Assembly: GCA_016192845.1 (NCBI GenBank)
Contig: JACPTI010000005.1
Coordinates: 1-40,290 of the forward strand
DNA length: 40,290 nucleotides
Source of the DNA: Acidobacteriota bacterium
Lineage (GTDB): Bacteria > Acidobacteriota > Vicinamibacteria > Vicinamibacterales > UBA2999
Reading direction: 5' to 3'
In this document: positions 31,090 to 38,072 of the stretch, one piece after another
Numbering within the stretch: the stretch's first letter is position 1
Layout: the number at the start of each line of letters is the position of its first letter
The notes under the pieces: generated by a model
What the model was told of the DNA's origin: nothing
The model's database searches: none
Seen by the model: only the letters and a program-made list of their open reading frames with translations
Program-made: the position numbers and the translations under genes

Positions 31090-32588
31090 ATTCTGAGAAG
31101 CACACGAAGACGAATAGGCCACGAAGAACACGAAGCTTTTTGTTGTTTCCTGTTCTTGGTGTGCTTTGTGGCTGCTTCGTCTTGGTGCTCTTGGCTGGAT
31201 TTCTGGAGGCGCAGGTTCGCCCAGATCGCTCCGAGCCCCCCGCGCTCGCCCCGCCGCCGCAGTTGAAGCTGCCCGCCGTCGAGAAACGCGCGCTTCGGAA
31301 CGGCGTCCCGGTGTGGATCATCGAGGCCCACGAGGTCCCGATCGTGCAGGTCAGCCTGGTCGTGCGCGCCGGCGCGGGCACGGATCCACCCGACCGGTTC
31401 GGCGCCGCCAGCCTGGCGGCGGCAATGCTGGACGAAGGGGCGGGCGCCCGCTCGGCGTTGCAGATTGCCGACACCGTCGAGTTCCTTGGCGCCACGCTGA
31501 CGACGACGAGCGGGTTCGATGCGGCGGCGATTCGGCTGAACGTGCCGGTCCAGCAACTGGACGAGGGGCTGGCGATCATGGCCGACATCGCGCTGCGGCC
31601 GACGTTTCCGGCGGCCGATCTCGATCGACTACGACAGGAACGGCTGACCGCGCTGCTCCAGGCGCGCGACGATCCGGCGTCGATCGCGGCCGTGGCCTTC
31701 TCCCGCATCGTCTTTGGACGCACGCACCGCTATGGCACCGGCACGATCGGCACCGAGGCGACGGTGAAAGCCATGTCGGTCGAGGACCTTCGGGCGTTTC
31801 ACGCCTCCTACTACCAGCCCCTGAACGCCACGCTGCTGGTGGTCGGAGACATCACGGCCGACGCGGTCGTGCCGCAGATCGAGCAGCACTTCGGCGCCTG
31901 GTCGCCGACGGCGGCGTTCAAGGAGCCGGCAGCGGTGCCGGTGGCACGACAGCTGACCGGCCGGGAGGTCTACATCATCGACAAGCCGGATGCCGAGCAG
32001 TCGCAGATTCGCATCGGCTGGGTGGGCGTGCCGCGCGCGACGCCCGACTACTTCCCGCTACTCGTGCTGAACACCGTGCTCGGCGGATCGTTTACCTCGC
32101 GGCTGAATCAGAACCTGCGCGAGAAGCACGGCTACACCTACGGGGCGAGCTCCTTCTTCGACATGCGCCTGTCGGCGGGGCCGTTCGTCGCGGCCGCCGG
32201 CGTGCAGACGGACAAGACGGCCGAGGCGCTCGGTGAGTTCTTCGCCGAGCTGAACGCCATCCGGATGCCGATCGCGGCCGACGAGCTGGCGAAGGCGAAG
32301 AACTTCATCGCGCTCGGCTTCCCGGCGGAGTTCGAGACGATCACCGACCTCGCGCGCCGGCTCGAGGAGCTGGTGGTCTACCGGCTGCCGGACGACTATT
32401 TCGAGCAGTACGTGCCGAACGTGCTGGCCGTCACCGCCGCCGTCCGGCAGGCTGCGGAGCGCTACATCCAGCCCTCACGCTTCGCCGTGGTCGTCGTGGG
32501 CGACCGCAAGACAATCGAACCCGGCATCCGGGCGCTCAATCTCGGGCCTGTGCAGGTAATGACCGTCGACCAGGTCCTCGGCCCCTGA
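31086..32588 (+). CDS. M16 family protein, inactive partner, with repeat-derived signal peptide
   Basis: This 500-residue protein has the M16 fold (KRALRNGVPVWIIEAHEVPI, VQVSLVVRAGAGTDPPDRFG, FGRTHRYGTGTIGTEATVK, IRIGWVGVPRATPDYFPLLV, VLGGSFTSRLNQNLREKHGY) but no HxxEH. Where the zinc motif should be, the sequence reads GAASLAAAMLDEGAGA. It therefore resembles the non-catalytic, substrate-binding subunit of paired M16 enzymes. Its signal peptide, MNSEKHTKTNRPRRTRSF then LLFPVLGVLCGCFVLVLLAG and FLEAQ, is encoded by an inverted DNA repeat. The ATG overlaps the previous stop (ATGA). Confidence 0.9.
   Translation: MNSEKHTKTNRPRRTRSFLLFPVLGVLCGCFVLVLLAGFLEAQVRPDRSEPPALAPPPQLKLPAVEKRALRNGVPVWIIEAHEVPIVQVSLVVRAGAGTDPPDRFGAASLAAAMLDEGAGARSALQIADTVEFLGATLTTTSGFDAAAIRLNVPVQQLDEGLAIMADIALRPTFPAADLDRLRQERLTALLQARDDPASIAAVAFSRIVFGRTHRYGTGTIGTEATVKAMSVEDLRAFHASYYQPLNATLLVVGDITADAVVPQIEQHFGAWSPTAAFKEPAAVPVARQLTGREVYIIDKPDAEQSQIRIGWVGVPRATPDYFPLLVLNTVLGGSFTSRLNQNLREKHGYTYGASSFFDMRLSAGPFVAAAGVQTDKTAEALGEFFAELNAIRMPIAADELAKAKNFIALGFPAEFETITDLARRLEELVVYRLPDDYFEQYVPNVLAVTAAVRQAAERYIQPSRFAVVVVGDRKTIEPGIRALNLGPVQVMTVDQVLGP
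31096..31194. repeat. CACGAAG-type inverted repeat forming the M16 signal peptide
   Basis: The left arm (GAGAAGCACACGAAGACGAA... GGCCACGAAGAACACGAAG) pairs with the right arm (CTTGGTGTGCTTTGTGGC... TTCGTCTTGGTGCTCTTGG) over about 40 bases with scattered mismatches and a loop near 31136-31155. The left arm encodes the basic n-region and the right arm the hydrophobic core. It belongs to the same family as 9341-9463. Confidence 0.85.
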
Positions 32589-32607
32589 CCTGGAGGGGTC
32601 CTGAGCG

Positions 32608-32779
32608 TACGCAGAAATTGCCGCGTCGGAAGCACGCCGGCAGTGAGATTTCTGCCACCCTCCAAGTCGATATTGGCGATTTTCCCAAGGATTTCGCCTG
32701 GCAGGCCTCGTGCGTCGTCTCCCGGCACCGTGCGTTTGAGAATCCCCCTCGGACGACGGTATGCTCGGGAGGTGACGGA
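32608..32779 (+). promoter_or_regulatory. Conserved leader A upstream of the coiled-coil membrane mini-protein
   Basis: This gene-free stretch shares ordered blocks with the leader at 34447-34617: GTACGCAGAA near the start, a GCAGAAAT/ATTTCTGC dyad (32611-32618 and 32648-32655), TGGCAGGCCTCGTGCGTC mid-way, and CGACGACGGTATGCT at the end. A promoter, TTGAGA-N18-TATGCT (32736-32765), precedes the GGAGGTGA ribosome site. The conserved part upstream of the promoter may be an operator region or a repeat unit. Confidence 0.55.
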
Positions 32780-33055
32780 ATGCCAGCAGGAATGCCCAGG
32801 CTCGAAGAGCGAGTGTCTCACGTGGAGGGACAAGTGAGCGAACTGTCGCTCCGGCTGTCCGGCGTGGAGGCGGCGATCCGTGACCTCGAGCAGCGAACCG
32901 ACGCCCGGTTCGACGCGGTCGACAGGCGCTTCGAGGCACTCGACGCGAAGATGTCCCGCCAGTTCACGTGGCTCGTGGGGATCCAGGTCACCACGCTGGC
33001 TGCCGTCGTCACCACACTCGCCGCCGTCGTCGCTGCCTTGATTTCGCGCGGGTAA
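32780..33055 (+). CDS. Coiled-coil single-pass membrane mini-protein, copy A
   Basis: This 91-residue protein has a heptad-like coiled coil (LEERVSHVEGQVSELSLRLS, GVEAAIRDLEQRTDARFDAV) and then KMSRQFTWLVGIQVTTLAAV leading into a C-terminal membrane helix rich in Ala/Val. A strong GGAGGTGA site sets the ATG at 32780. Copy B (34618-34848) is clearly homologous. The layout resembles small XhlA-type or DUF1640-like coiled-coil membrane proteins, but I cannot assign a family. Compared with copy B it has an extra segment, RTDARFDAVDRR, that looks like an internal duplication of the RFxAL/DA unit. Confidence 0.75.
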   Translation: MPAGMPRLEERVSHVEGQVSELSLRLSGVEAAIRDLEQRTDARFDAVDRRFEALDAKMSRQFTWLVGIQVTTLAAVVTTLAAVVAALISRG

Positions 33056-33062
33056 CGGCCCG

Positions 33063-33161
33063 TCGCACTCCCACCATCACACCGTCGCACCCTCGGACGC
33101 ACCGTCGCACCCTCGCACCCTCGCACCCTCGGACGCACCGTCGCACCGTCGCACCGTCGCA
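33063..33161. repeat. Octamer tandem array (TCGCACCC/TCGCACCG) abutting the icd stop
   Basis: About 11 to 12 degenerate 8-base units run between mini-protein copy A and the stop codon of icd (CTA at 33162-33164 on the plus strand). Variants are TCGCACCC, TCGCACCG and GGACGCACCG. The array fills the convergent intergenic gap. Its position directly at a TAG stop parallels the heptamer arrays, although the unit differs. Confidence 0.9.
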
Positions 33162-34385
33162 CTACACTGTCACCATCATCCGCTTCTTGAGCTCCGCGTC
33201 GATGGCGCCCATGAACTCGTCGGTCGTCAGGTACGGATGATCCGGCCTGATCAGGATGGCGAGGTCCTTCGTCATGCGTCCGGACTCGACCACGTCGACG
33301 CACACCTGCTCCAGCGTCTCGGCGAACTTGACCACGTCCGGCGTGCTGTCAAACTTGCCGCGATACTGCAGGCCGCGGGTCCAGGCATAGATCGAGGCGA
33401 TCGGGTTGGTCGACGTCGGCTTCCCCTGCTGGTGCAGCCGGTAGTGCCGCGTGACCGTGCCGTGCGCCGCCTCCGCCTCCACCGCCTTGCCGTCGGGCGA
33501 CATCAGGACGGACGTCATCAGGCCGAGCGAGCCGTACCCCTGCGCGACCGTATCGGACTGCACGTCGCCGTCGTAGTTCTTGCACGCCCACAGGTACCCC
33601 CCGCGCCCCTTCAGGTTCTGCGCGACCATGTCGTCGATCAGGCGATGTTCGTAGGTGAGGCCTTTCGCGTTGAATGCCGCCTTGAATTCCGTATCGAAGA
33701 CACGCTGAAACGTATCCTTGAACGCCCCGTCGTACACCTTCAGGATCGTGTTCTTGGTTGAGAGGTACACGGGATAATTCCGGCCGAGCGCGTAGGTGAA
33801 GCAGGCGCGCCCGAATCCCTCGATGGACGACTCGAGGTTGAACATCCCCAGGGCGATGCCGCCACCTCTGGCCTTGATCACCTCGCGTTCGATCGGCTCG
33901 CCGCCGCCCTCGGGAATCCAGCTGATCTTGATCGTGCCCGGGCCGGGAAACCGGAAGTCCTGCGCGCGGTACTGATCGCCGAACCCGTGGCGCGCGACCA
34001 CCACCGGCTTGTCCCAGTGCGGCACGACGCGCGGCACGTTGCGGCAGACGATCGGCTCGCGGAAGATCGTGCCGTCGAGGATGTTGCGGATCGTACCGTT
34101 CGGCGACCGCCACATCTGTTTCAGGTTGAACTCCTTGACGCGCGCTTCGTCCGGTGTGATCGTGGCGCACTTCACGCCCACGCCGTACTTCCTTGTCGCC
34201 TCCGCGGCTTCGACGGTAATCCTGTCGTCCGTCTCGTCGCGCGACTGAATCGACAGGTCGTAGTACTTCAGATCGATATCGAGATAAGGCAGGATCAGCG
34301 TCTCGCGGATCTTGTGCCAGATGATGCGCGTCATTTCGTCCCCGTCGATCTCGACGAGGGGGTTCTTCACCTTGATCTTGGTCAT
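33162..34385 (-). CDS. icd: NADP-dependent isocitrate dehydrogenase, eukaryote-like type
   Basis: This 407-residue enzyme of the TCA cycle oxidises isocitrate to 2-oxoglutarate. It resembles the homodimeric eukaryote-like class (IDH1/IDH2-like): [20 protein letters not shown] at the start, [40 protein letters not shown] (substrate loop), [20 protein letters not shown] and then [20 protein letters not shown] with [11 protein letters not shown] (metal and NADP site). AGGAG lies 6 bases before the ATG. It is transcribed alone between the two coiled-coil mini-protein genes, convergent with copy A and divergent from copy B. Confidence 0.96.
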   Translation of the reverse strand: MTKIKVKNPLVEIDGDEMTRIIWHKIRETLILPYLDIDLKYYDLSIQSRDETDDRITVEAAEATRKYGVGVKCATITPDEARVKEFNLKQMWRSPNGTIRNILDGTIFREPIVCRNVPRVVPHWDKPVVVARHGFGDQYRAQDFRFPGPGTIKISWIPEGGGEPIEREVIKARGGGIALGMFNLESSIEGFGRACFTYALGRNYPVYLSTKNTILKVYDGAFKDTFQRVFDTEFKAAFNAKGLTYEHRLIDDMVAQNLKGRGGYLWACKNYDGDVQSDTVAQGYGSLGLMTSVLMSPDGKAVEAEAAHGTVTRHYRLHQQGKPTSTNPIASIYAWTRGLQYRGKFDSTPDVVKFAETLEQVCVDVVESGRMTKDLAILIRPDHPYLTTDEFMGAIDAELKKRMMVTV

Positions 34386-34446
34386 GTAGGCTCCTGGAAC
34401 CGTTGGTCGGCGGCCGACCGTCTTTTCGACTCTATCGCAAATCGTC

Positions 34447-34617
34447 GGTACGCAGAATTTGCCGGCGATCGCCCTCCGTCGCGATGAAATTTCTGCGTAC
34501 CCTCATTGCCCGATGGGCTGAATTCCTCGGAATTCTGCGTGGCAGGCATCGTGCGTCCCATCAGTGACGGCCGTTTGGCCGGGACCAGCCGACGACGGTA
34601 TGCTGAAGGAGGCGGAG
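34447..34617 (+). promoter_or_regulatory. Conserved leader B upstream of the second coiled-coil mini-protein
   Basis: It contains an 11-base perfect stem, GGTACGCAGAA (34447-34457) with TTCTGCGTACC (34491-34501), then GAATTCC/GGAATTC (34520-34535). TGGCAGGCATCGTGCGTC follows, one base different from leader A. A promoter TTGGCC-N18-TATGCT (34575-34604) precedes AAGGAGG. Block order matches leader A. The first hairpin may also influence icd, whose ATG lies 61 bases away on the other strand. Confidence 0.55.
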
Positions 34618-34848
34618 ATGCCGGTGGTGGAAGAGCGAATTGCTCGTCTCGAGGGCCAGGTGAGCGAAATATCAGTACGGCTGTCTGGTGTCGAGGCTGC
34701 CATTCGCCACCTCGAGCTGCGTTTCGATGCGCTCGAAGCAAAGATGTCGCGCCAGTTCATGTGGCTCGTGGGCATTCAGGTTGCCACGCTGCTGGCAGTC
34801 GTCACTACGCTGGGAGGAATCGTGGTTACGCTCCTCTCGCGGACCTGA
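34618..34848 (+). CDS. Coiled-coil single-pass membrane mini-protein, copy B
   Basis: This 76-residue paralogue of copy A reads MPVVEERIARLEGQVSEISV, RLSGVEAAIRHLELRFDALE, AKMSRQFMWLVGIQVATLLA and then a Val/Thr/Gly membrane helix ending LLSRT. AAGGAGG sets the start at 34618. The two copies agree at most positions of the coil and the SRQFxWLVGIQV junction, so they come from a recent duplication that included the leader. Its end overlaps the convergent symporter gene by 23 bases. The function is unknown. Confidence 0.75.
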   Translation: MPVVEERIARLEGQVSEISVRLSGVEAAIRHLELRFDALEAKMSRQFMWLVGIQVATLLAVVTTLGGIVVTLLSRT

Positions 34849-36529
34849 GCGAACGTTCACTCACGCTCACCGCCATCCCCACAGTCACCACCACCGCGGC
34901 GCCAATCACGTTGTGCCAGAGAAACGCGACGCTGGTGAAGCTCGCCGCCCACGCCACTGAGGCCATTCCCGCGATCAATCCGACGAAGGCGCCGTGGCCG
35001 GTGGCGCGCGGGAACGCGACCGCGAGGATGAACACCCCCAGAATTGAGCCGTAAAAGAACGAGCCGAAGCGGTTGACCACTTCGATGAGCGAGCCCAGCT
35101 CCGCCGCCCAGACCGCCACCGCGCTCGCGAACAGCCCCCAGAACCCGGTGGCGAGCCGCGAGACGCCCAGGTAATGGCGGTCGCTCGCCGCGCGGCGCAC
35201 GAACCGCCGGTAGAAGTCGATGACCGTTGCCGTCGAGAGCGCCGCCAGCTCCGCCGAGATCGTCGACATGGCCGCGGCGAAGATCGCCGCAATCAGCAGC
35301 CCGACGAGGCCGACCGGCAGGTGAGTCGTCACGAACGTCGGGAACACGTAGTTCACGTCGTTGTAGGTCGCGTCGCCGGTCGCCTCGCGGACGAGCGCCA
35401 GCGCCTCGGTCCGGATGGCGCGCACGTCCGCATCGCTCGCCCGGAACGCCTCCGCCGCCTCCGCGGCGCGTGCGGCATTGCCGGCCGCGTCCGCCTCGGC
35501 AAGGGCCACGCCGGCCTTGCGCCGGGCGGAGGTCGCCGCGCCAAACCGCCGTTCGAGCGACGCGTAGTCGGCCGCCCGCGGCCCTTCGCGCAGTTCGCGT
35601 TCGTGGACCTCGTTGAACAGCATCGGTGACGGTGCGAAGAGATAGAACACGAACACGAACACCCCGACGAGCAGCACGAGCGCCTGGAGCGGAATCTTCC
35701 AGTAGGCGCTCATCAAGAGCGACTCCCGCGCCTCGTCTACCGACCGAGCCGTCAGGTACCGCTGCACCTGGCTCTGGTCGGTGCCGAAGTACGAGCAGAA
35801 CAGAAAGAGCGCCGCGATCGTCCCCGACCAGAACGTGTACTGGTCCGACAGGTCGAACGTGAAGTCGAACGTCTGGAGACGGCCGGTTGCGCCGGCCAGC
35901 CGGAGCGCCTGTGGAAGGCCGACCTCCGCCGGCAGGGCGACGATGAGCACGACGATCGCCGCGACGAGACCAACTACGATGAGCACTATTTGCTTCACGT
36001 CGGTCCACGTCACCGCCTGGACGCCGCCGAACATCGTGTAGACCGCCGTCGGGAGCGCGATGAGCAGCACCGTGCCGGTCACGCTGATGCCCATGACAAC
36101 GGCAAGAACCACCGCGGGCGCCGAGATCACCACGCCGAGCGACATGCTGCGGGACAGGAGGAACAGGAAGCTCGCGAACGCGCGCGTCTTCGCATCGAAT
36201 CGCCGCTCGAGGTACTCGTACGCCGTGTACACCCGCGCGTGGTGGAAGAACGGGACCAGCGTCACCGAGAGGACGATCATCGCGATCGGCAGCGCGTAGT
36301 AGAACTGCAGGAAGCGCATGCCGTCGGCGTACCCCTGGCCGGTCGTGCCGATCATCGTGATGGCGCTCAGCTGCGTCGCCATCACCGACAGCCCCACCGC
36401 CCACCACGGCAGGCTGCGACTGGCCAGAAAGTACCCCTCGAGTTCGTGGCTGCGCTTGGTGAGCCGCAGGCCGTCCCACACGATCCACACCAGATAGATC
36501 GCGACGATCGCCCAGTCGACCGGGTGCAT
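34826..36529 (-). CDS. Sodium:solute symporter (SSF) family transporter
   Basis: This 567-residue inner-membrane protein has about 13 hydrophobic segments. SSF features include DWAIVAIYLVWIVWDGLRL in helix 1, YFLASRSLPWWAVGLSVMAT then QLSAITMIGTTGQGYADGM in the sodium-site region, GGVQAVTWTDVKQ, and FCSYFGTDQSQVQRYLTARS. A hydrophilic Ala-rich insert of about 100 residues (around 305-400) separates two later helices. The solute is unknown; many relatives carry sugars, acids or amino acids. Its ATG shares one base with the stop of a 30-residue membrane protein gene, which is coupled in turn to the argH-like gene. Confidence 0.9.
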   Translation of the reverse strand: MHPVDWAIVAIYLVWIVWDGLRLTKRSHELEGYFLASRSLPWWAVGLSVMATQLSAITMIGTTGQGYADGMRFLQFYYALPIAMIVLSVTLVPFFHHARVYTAYEYLERRFDAKTRAFASFLFLLSRSMSLGVVISAPAVVLAVVMGISVTGTVLLIALPTAVYTMFGGVQAVTWTDVKQIVLIVVGLVAAIVVLIVALPAEVGLPQALRLAGATGRLQTFDFTFDLSDQYTFWSGTIAALFLFCSYFGTDQSQVQRYLTARSVDEARESLLMSAYWKIPLQALVLLVGVFVFVFYLFAPSPMLFNEVHERELREGPRAADYASLERRFGAATSARRKAGVALAEADAAGNAARAAEAAEAFRASDADVRAIRTEALALVREATGDATYNDVNYVFPTFVTTHLPVGLVGLLIAAIFAAAMSTISAELAALSTATVIDFYRRFVRRAASDRHYLGVSRLATGFWGLFASAVAVWAAELGSLIEVVNRFGSFFYGSILGVFILAVAFPRATGHGAFVGLIAGMASVAWAASFTSVAFLWHNVIGAAVVVTVGMAVSVSERSLRSARGA

Positions 36530-36621
36530 CAGGAGAAGTATTCCTGGAACACGTACAGCGCGAGGAGCACGACGGCCCAGAGGATGATCACGCGGAGGTA
36601 GCTGCGGCGGGCGTCGGTCAC
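36529..36621 (-). CDS. 30-residue single-pass membrane protein between argH-like and SSF genes
   Basis: GTG at 36621 starts a peptide reading VTDARRSYLRVIILWAVVLL, then ALYVFQEYFS and a stop. It has a short basic N-terminus and one hydrophobic helix. The GTG overlaps the stop of the argH-like gene (GTGA) and its TGA overlaps the ATG of the symporter gene (TGATG). This tight coupling on both sides argues that it is translated. It is probably a small accessory subunit of the symporter, by analogy with other transporters that have mini-protein partners. Confidence 0.65.
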   Translation of the reverse strand: MTDARRSYLRVIILWAVVLLALYVFQEYFS

Positions 36622-38072
36622 AGCGCCTGGGCGCGCCGCCGCAGCCGCGCGTGGGCGTCGGTGAGACGGTCGCTTGCGGCCGCCAGCCACGCCCGGTCGG
36701 CGGCGAGCGTCTCCTGCGACCGGGCGAGCGTGCGCACCGTTTCAGCCGGCGCGGGCCCGCCGGGCGTCTGCCGCACCTCGACGAAATGCCGCGGGCTCAT
36801 GATCTCGGTAATCTCCGCGTCCGTGTACTGCAGGGGGACGCCCAAAAGGTCGCTCGACACCGTTGCGAGCGTCGCCCCGAGCACGGCCCCCGGCCGCTCG
36901 CGGTACGCCTTCAGCAGCCGACCGGCAATTGTGTGGGCCGCCTTGAACGGCAGGCCGTGGCGGCGCACGAGGTGGTCGGCCAGTTCCGTGAGCGTGGTCC
37001 CCCCTTCGGCCGCGCGCGACTGGAGCCGCGCCACGTCGAACTCGGCGCCGCGCAACGCCGCGTCGACCAGCGTCACCGCGCGCCGGCCGTCACGGAACAT
37101 CGAGGCGACAAGCGGCTGCAGGTCGTCCTCGGTATCGACCACGTCGCCGAAGGGCGTGTTGTGCACCGTCAGCATGATCGCGCCCGCCTGGCCGATCGCC
37201 TTGCTGGCAATCGCGCGGGCGTGCTCGAGCGCCACCGGATTGCGCTTCTGCGGCATGATGCTGCTCGCCTGCACGAACCCCTCCCCGAGCCGCAGGTACC
37301 CGAACTCCATCGTCGACCAGAGCAGCAGATCCTGGACGAAGCGGCCCAGGCCCGAGAGGAGCACGGCGGCGGCCGAGACGCTTTCGAGCAGGTAATCGAC
37401 CGTCGCGATGCTGCCGTAGGTATTGCCCGTCGGGCCGTCGAAGCCGAGCAGATCGCTCGTCAGCTGGCGATCGATCGGAAAGCCGGTCCCCGTGATCGCG
37501 CAGGCGCCCAGCGGGCAGCGGTTCGTCGAGGCAAAAGCGGCGCGCAGTCGGACGACGTCGCGTTCGAGCTGCTCGACCACCGCGAGCAAGTAGTGCGCCA
37601 GCGTCGACGGCTGCGCCGGCTGGGTGTGCGTCAGCGCCGCGACGAGCGTCTCCCGGTGCCGATCCGCCAGCGCCAGGAGCCCCTCACGCAGATCGAGCGA
37701 CGCGTCGATGAGCGCCAGGATGAACTCGCGCTGCCGCAGCCGGTACATGGTCATGTCGATGTCGTTGCGGCTCCGCGCGGTATGCAGGCGGCCGGCCGTG
37801 TCCTCGCCGCACGCCCGCTCGATCAGGCGCTCGACGTGCGAAAAGAGATCCTCGCAGGCGGCGTCGTACGGCGTGGCGCGGACTTCGTGAATCGAGATCG
37901 TATCGAGCGCCTCGCGGAGCGCATGAGCGTCAGCCGCAGAGACGATGCCGCAGTCGGCGAGCATCACCAGGTGCGCGTAGTGGATCGCCATCAGCGGCGA
38001 CAGGAACAGCGCCTTCGCGTCTTCGAAGTTCTCGCTGAGGACGTCGTCGACGTACTGGGGATGGAAGGTCAT
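36618..38072 (-). CDS. argH: Argininosuccinate lyase (fumarase/aspartase superfamily), divergent
   Basis: This 484-residue enzyme belongs to the fumarase/aspartase superfamily. The signature is ASSIMPQKRNPVALEHARA at about residues 268-286, including the catalytic serine loop. HTARSRNDIDMTMYRLRQRE near residue 100 and ALTHTQPAQPSTLAHYLLAV match argininosuccinate lyase (usual forms GRSRNDQ and THxQxAQP). Differences from standard ArgH and the lack of arginine-pathway neighbours mean another lyase substrate is possible. ATG 38072 overlaps the M61 peptidase stop (ATGA). It is followed by a mini membrane protein and a symporter. Confidence 0.8.
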   Translation of the reverse strand: MTFHPQYVDDVLSENFEDAKALFLSPLMAIHYAHLVMLADCGIVSAADAHALREALDTISIHEVRATPYDAACEDLFSHVERLIERACGEDTAGRLHTARSRNDIDMTMYRLRQREFILALIDASLDLREGLLALADRHRETLVAALTHTQPAQPSTLAHYLLAVVEQLERDVVRLRAAFASTNRCPLGACAITGTGFPIDRQLTSDLLGFDGPTGNTYGSIATVDYLLESVSAAAVLLSGLGRFVQDLLLWSTMEFGYLRLGEGFVQASSIMPQKRNPVALEHARAIASKAIGQAGAIMLTVHNTPFGDVVDTEDDLQPLVASMFRDGRRAVTLVDAALRGAEFDVARLQSRAAEGGTTLTELADHLVRRHGLPFKAAHTIAGRLLKAYRERPGAVLGATLATVSSDLLGVPLQYTDAEITEIMSPRHFVEVRQTPGGPAPAETVRTLARSQETLAADRAWLAAASDRLTDAHARLRRRAQAL

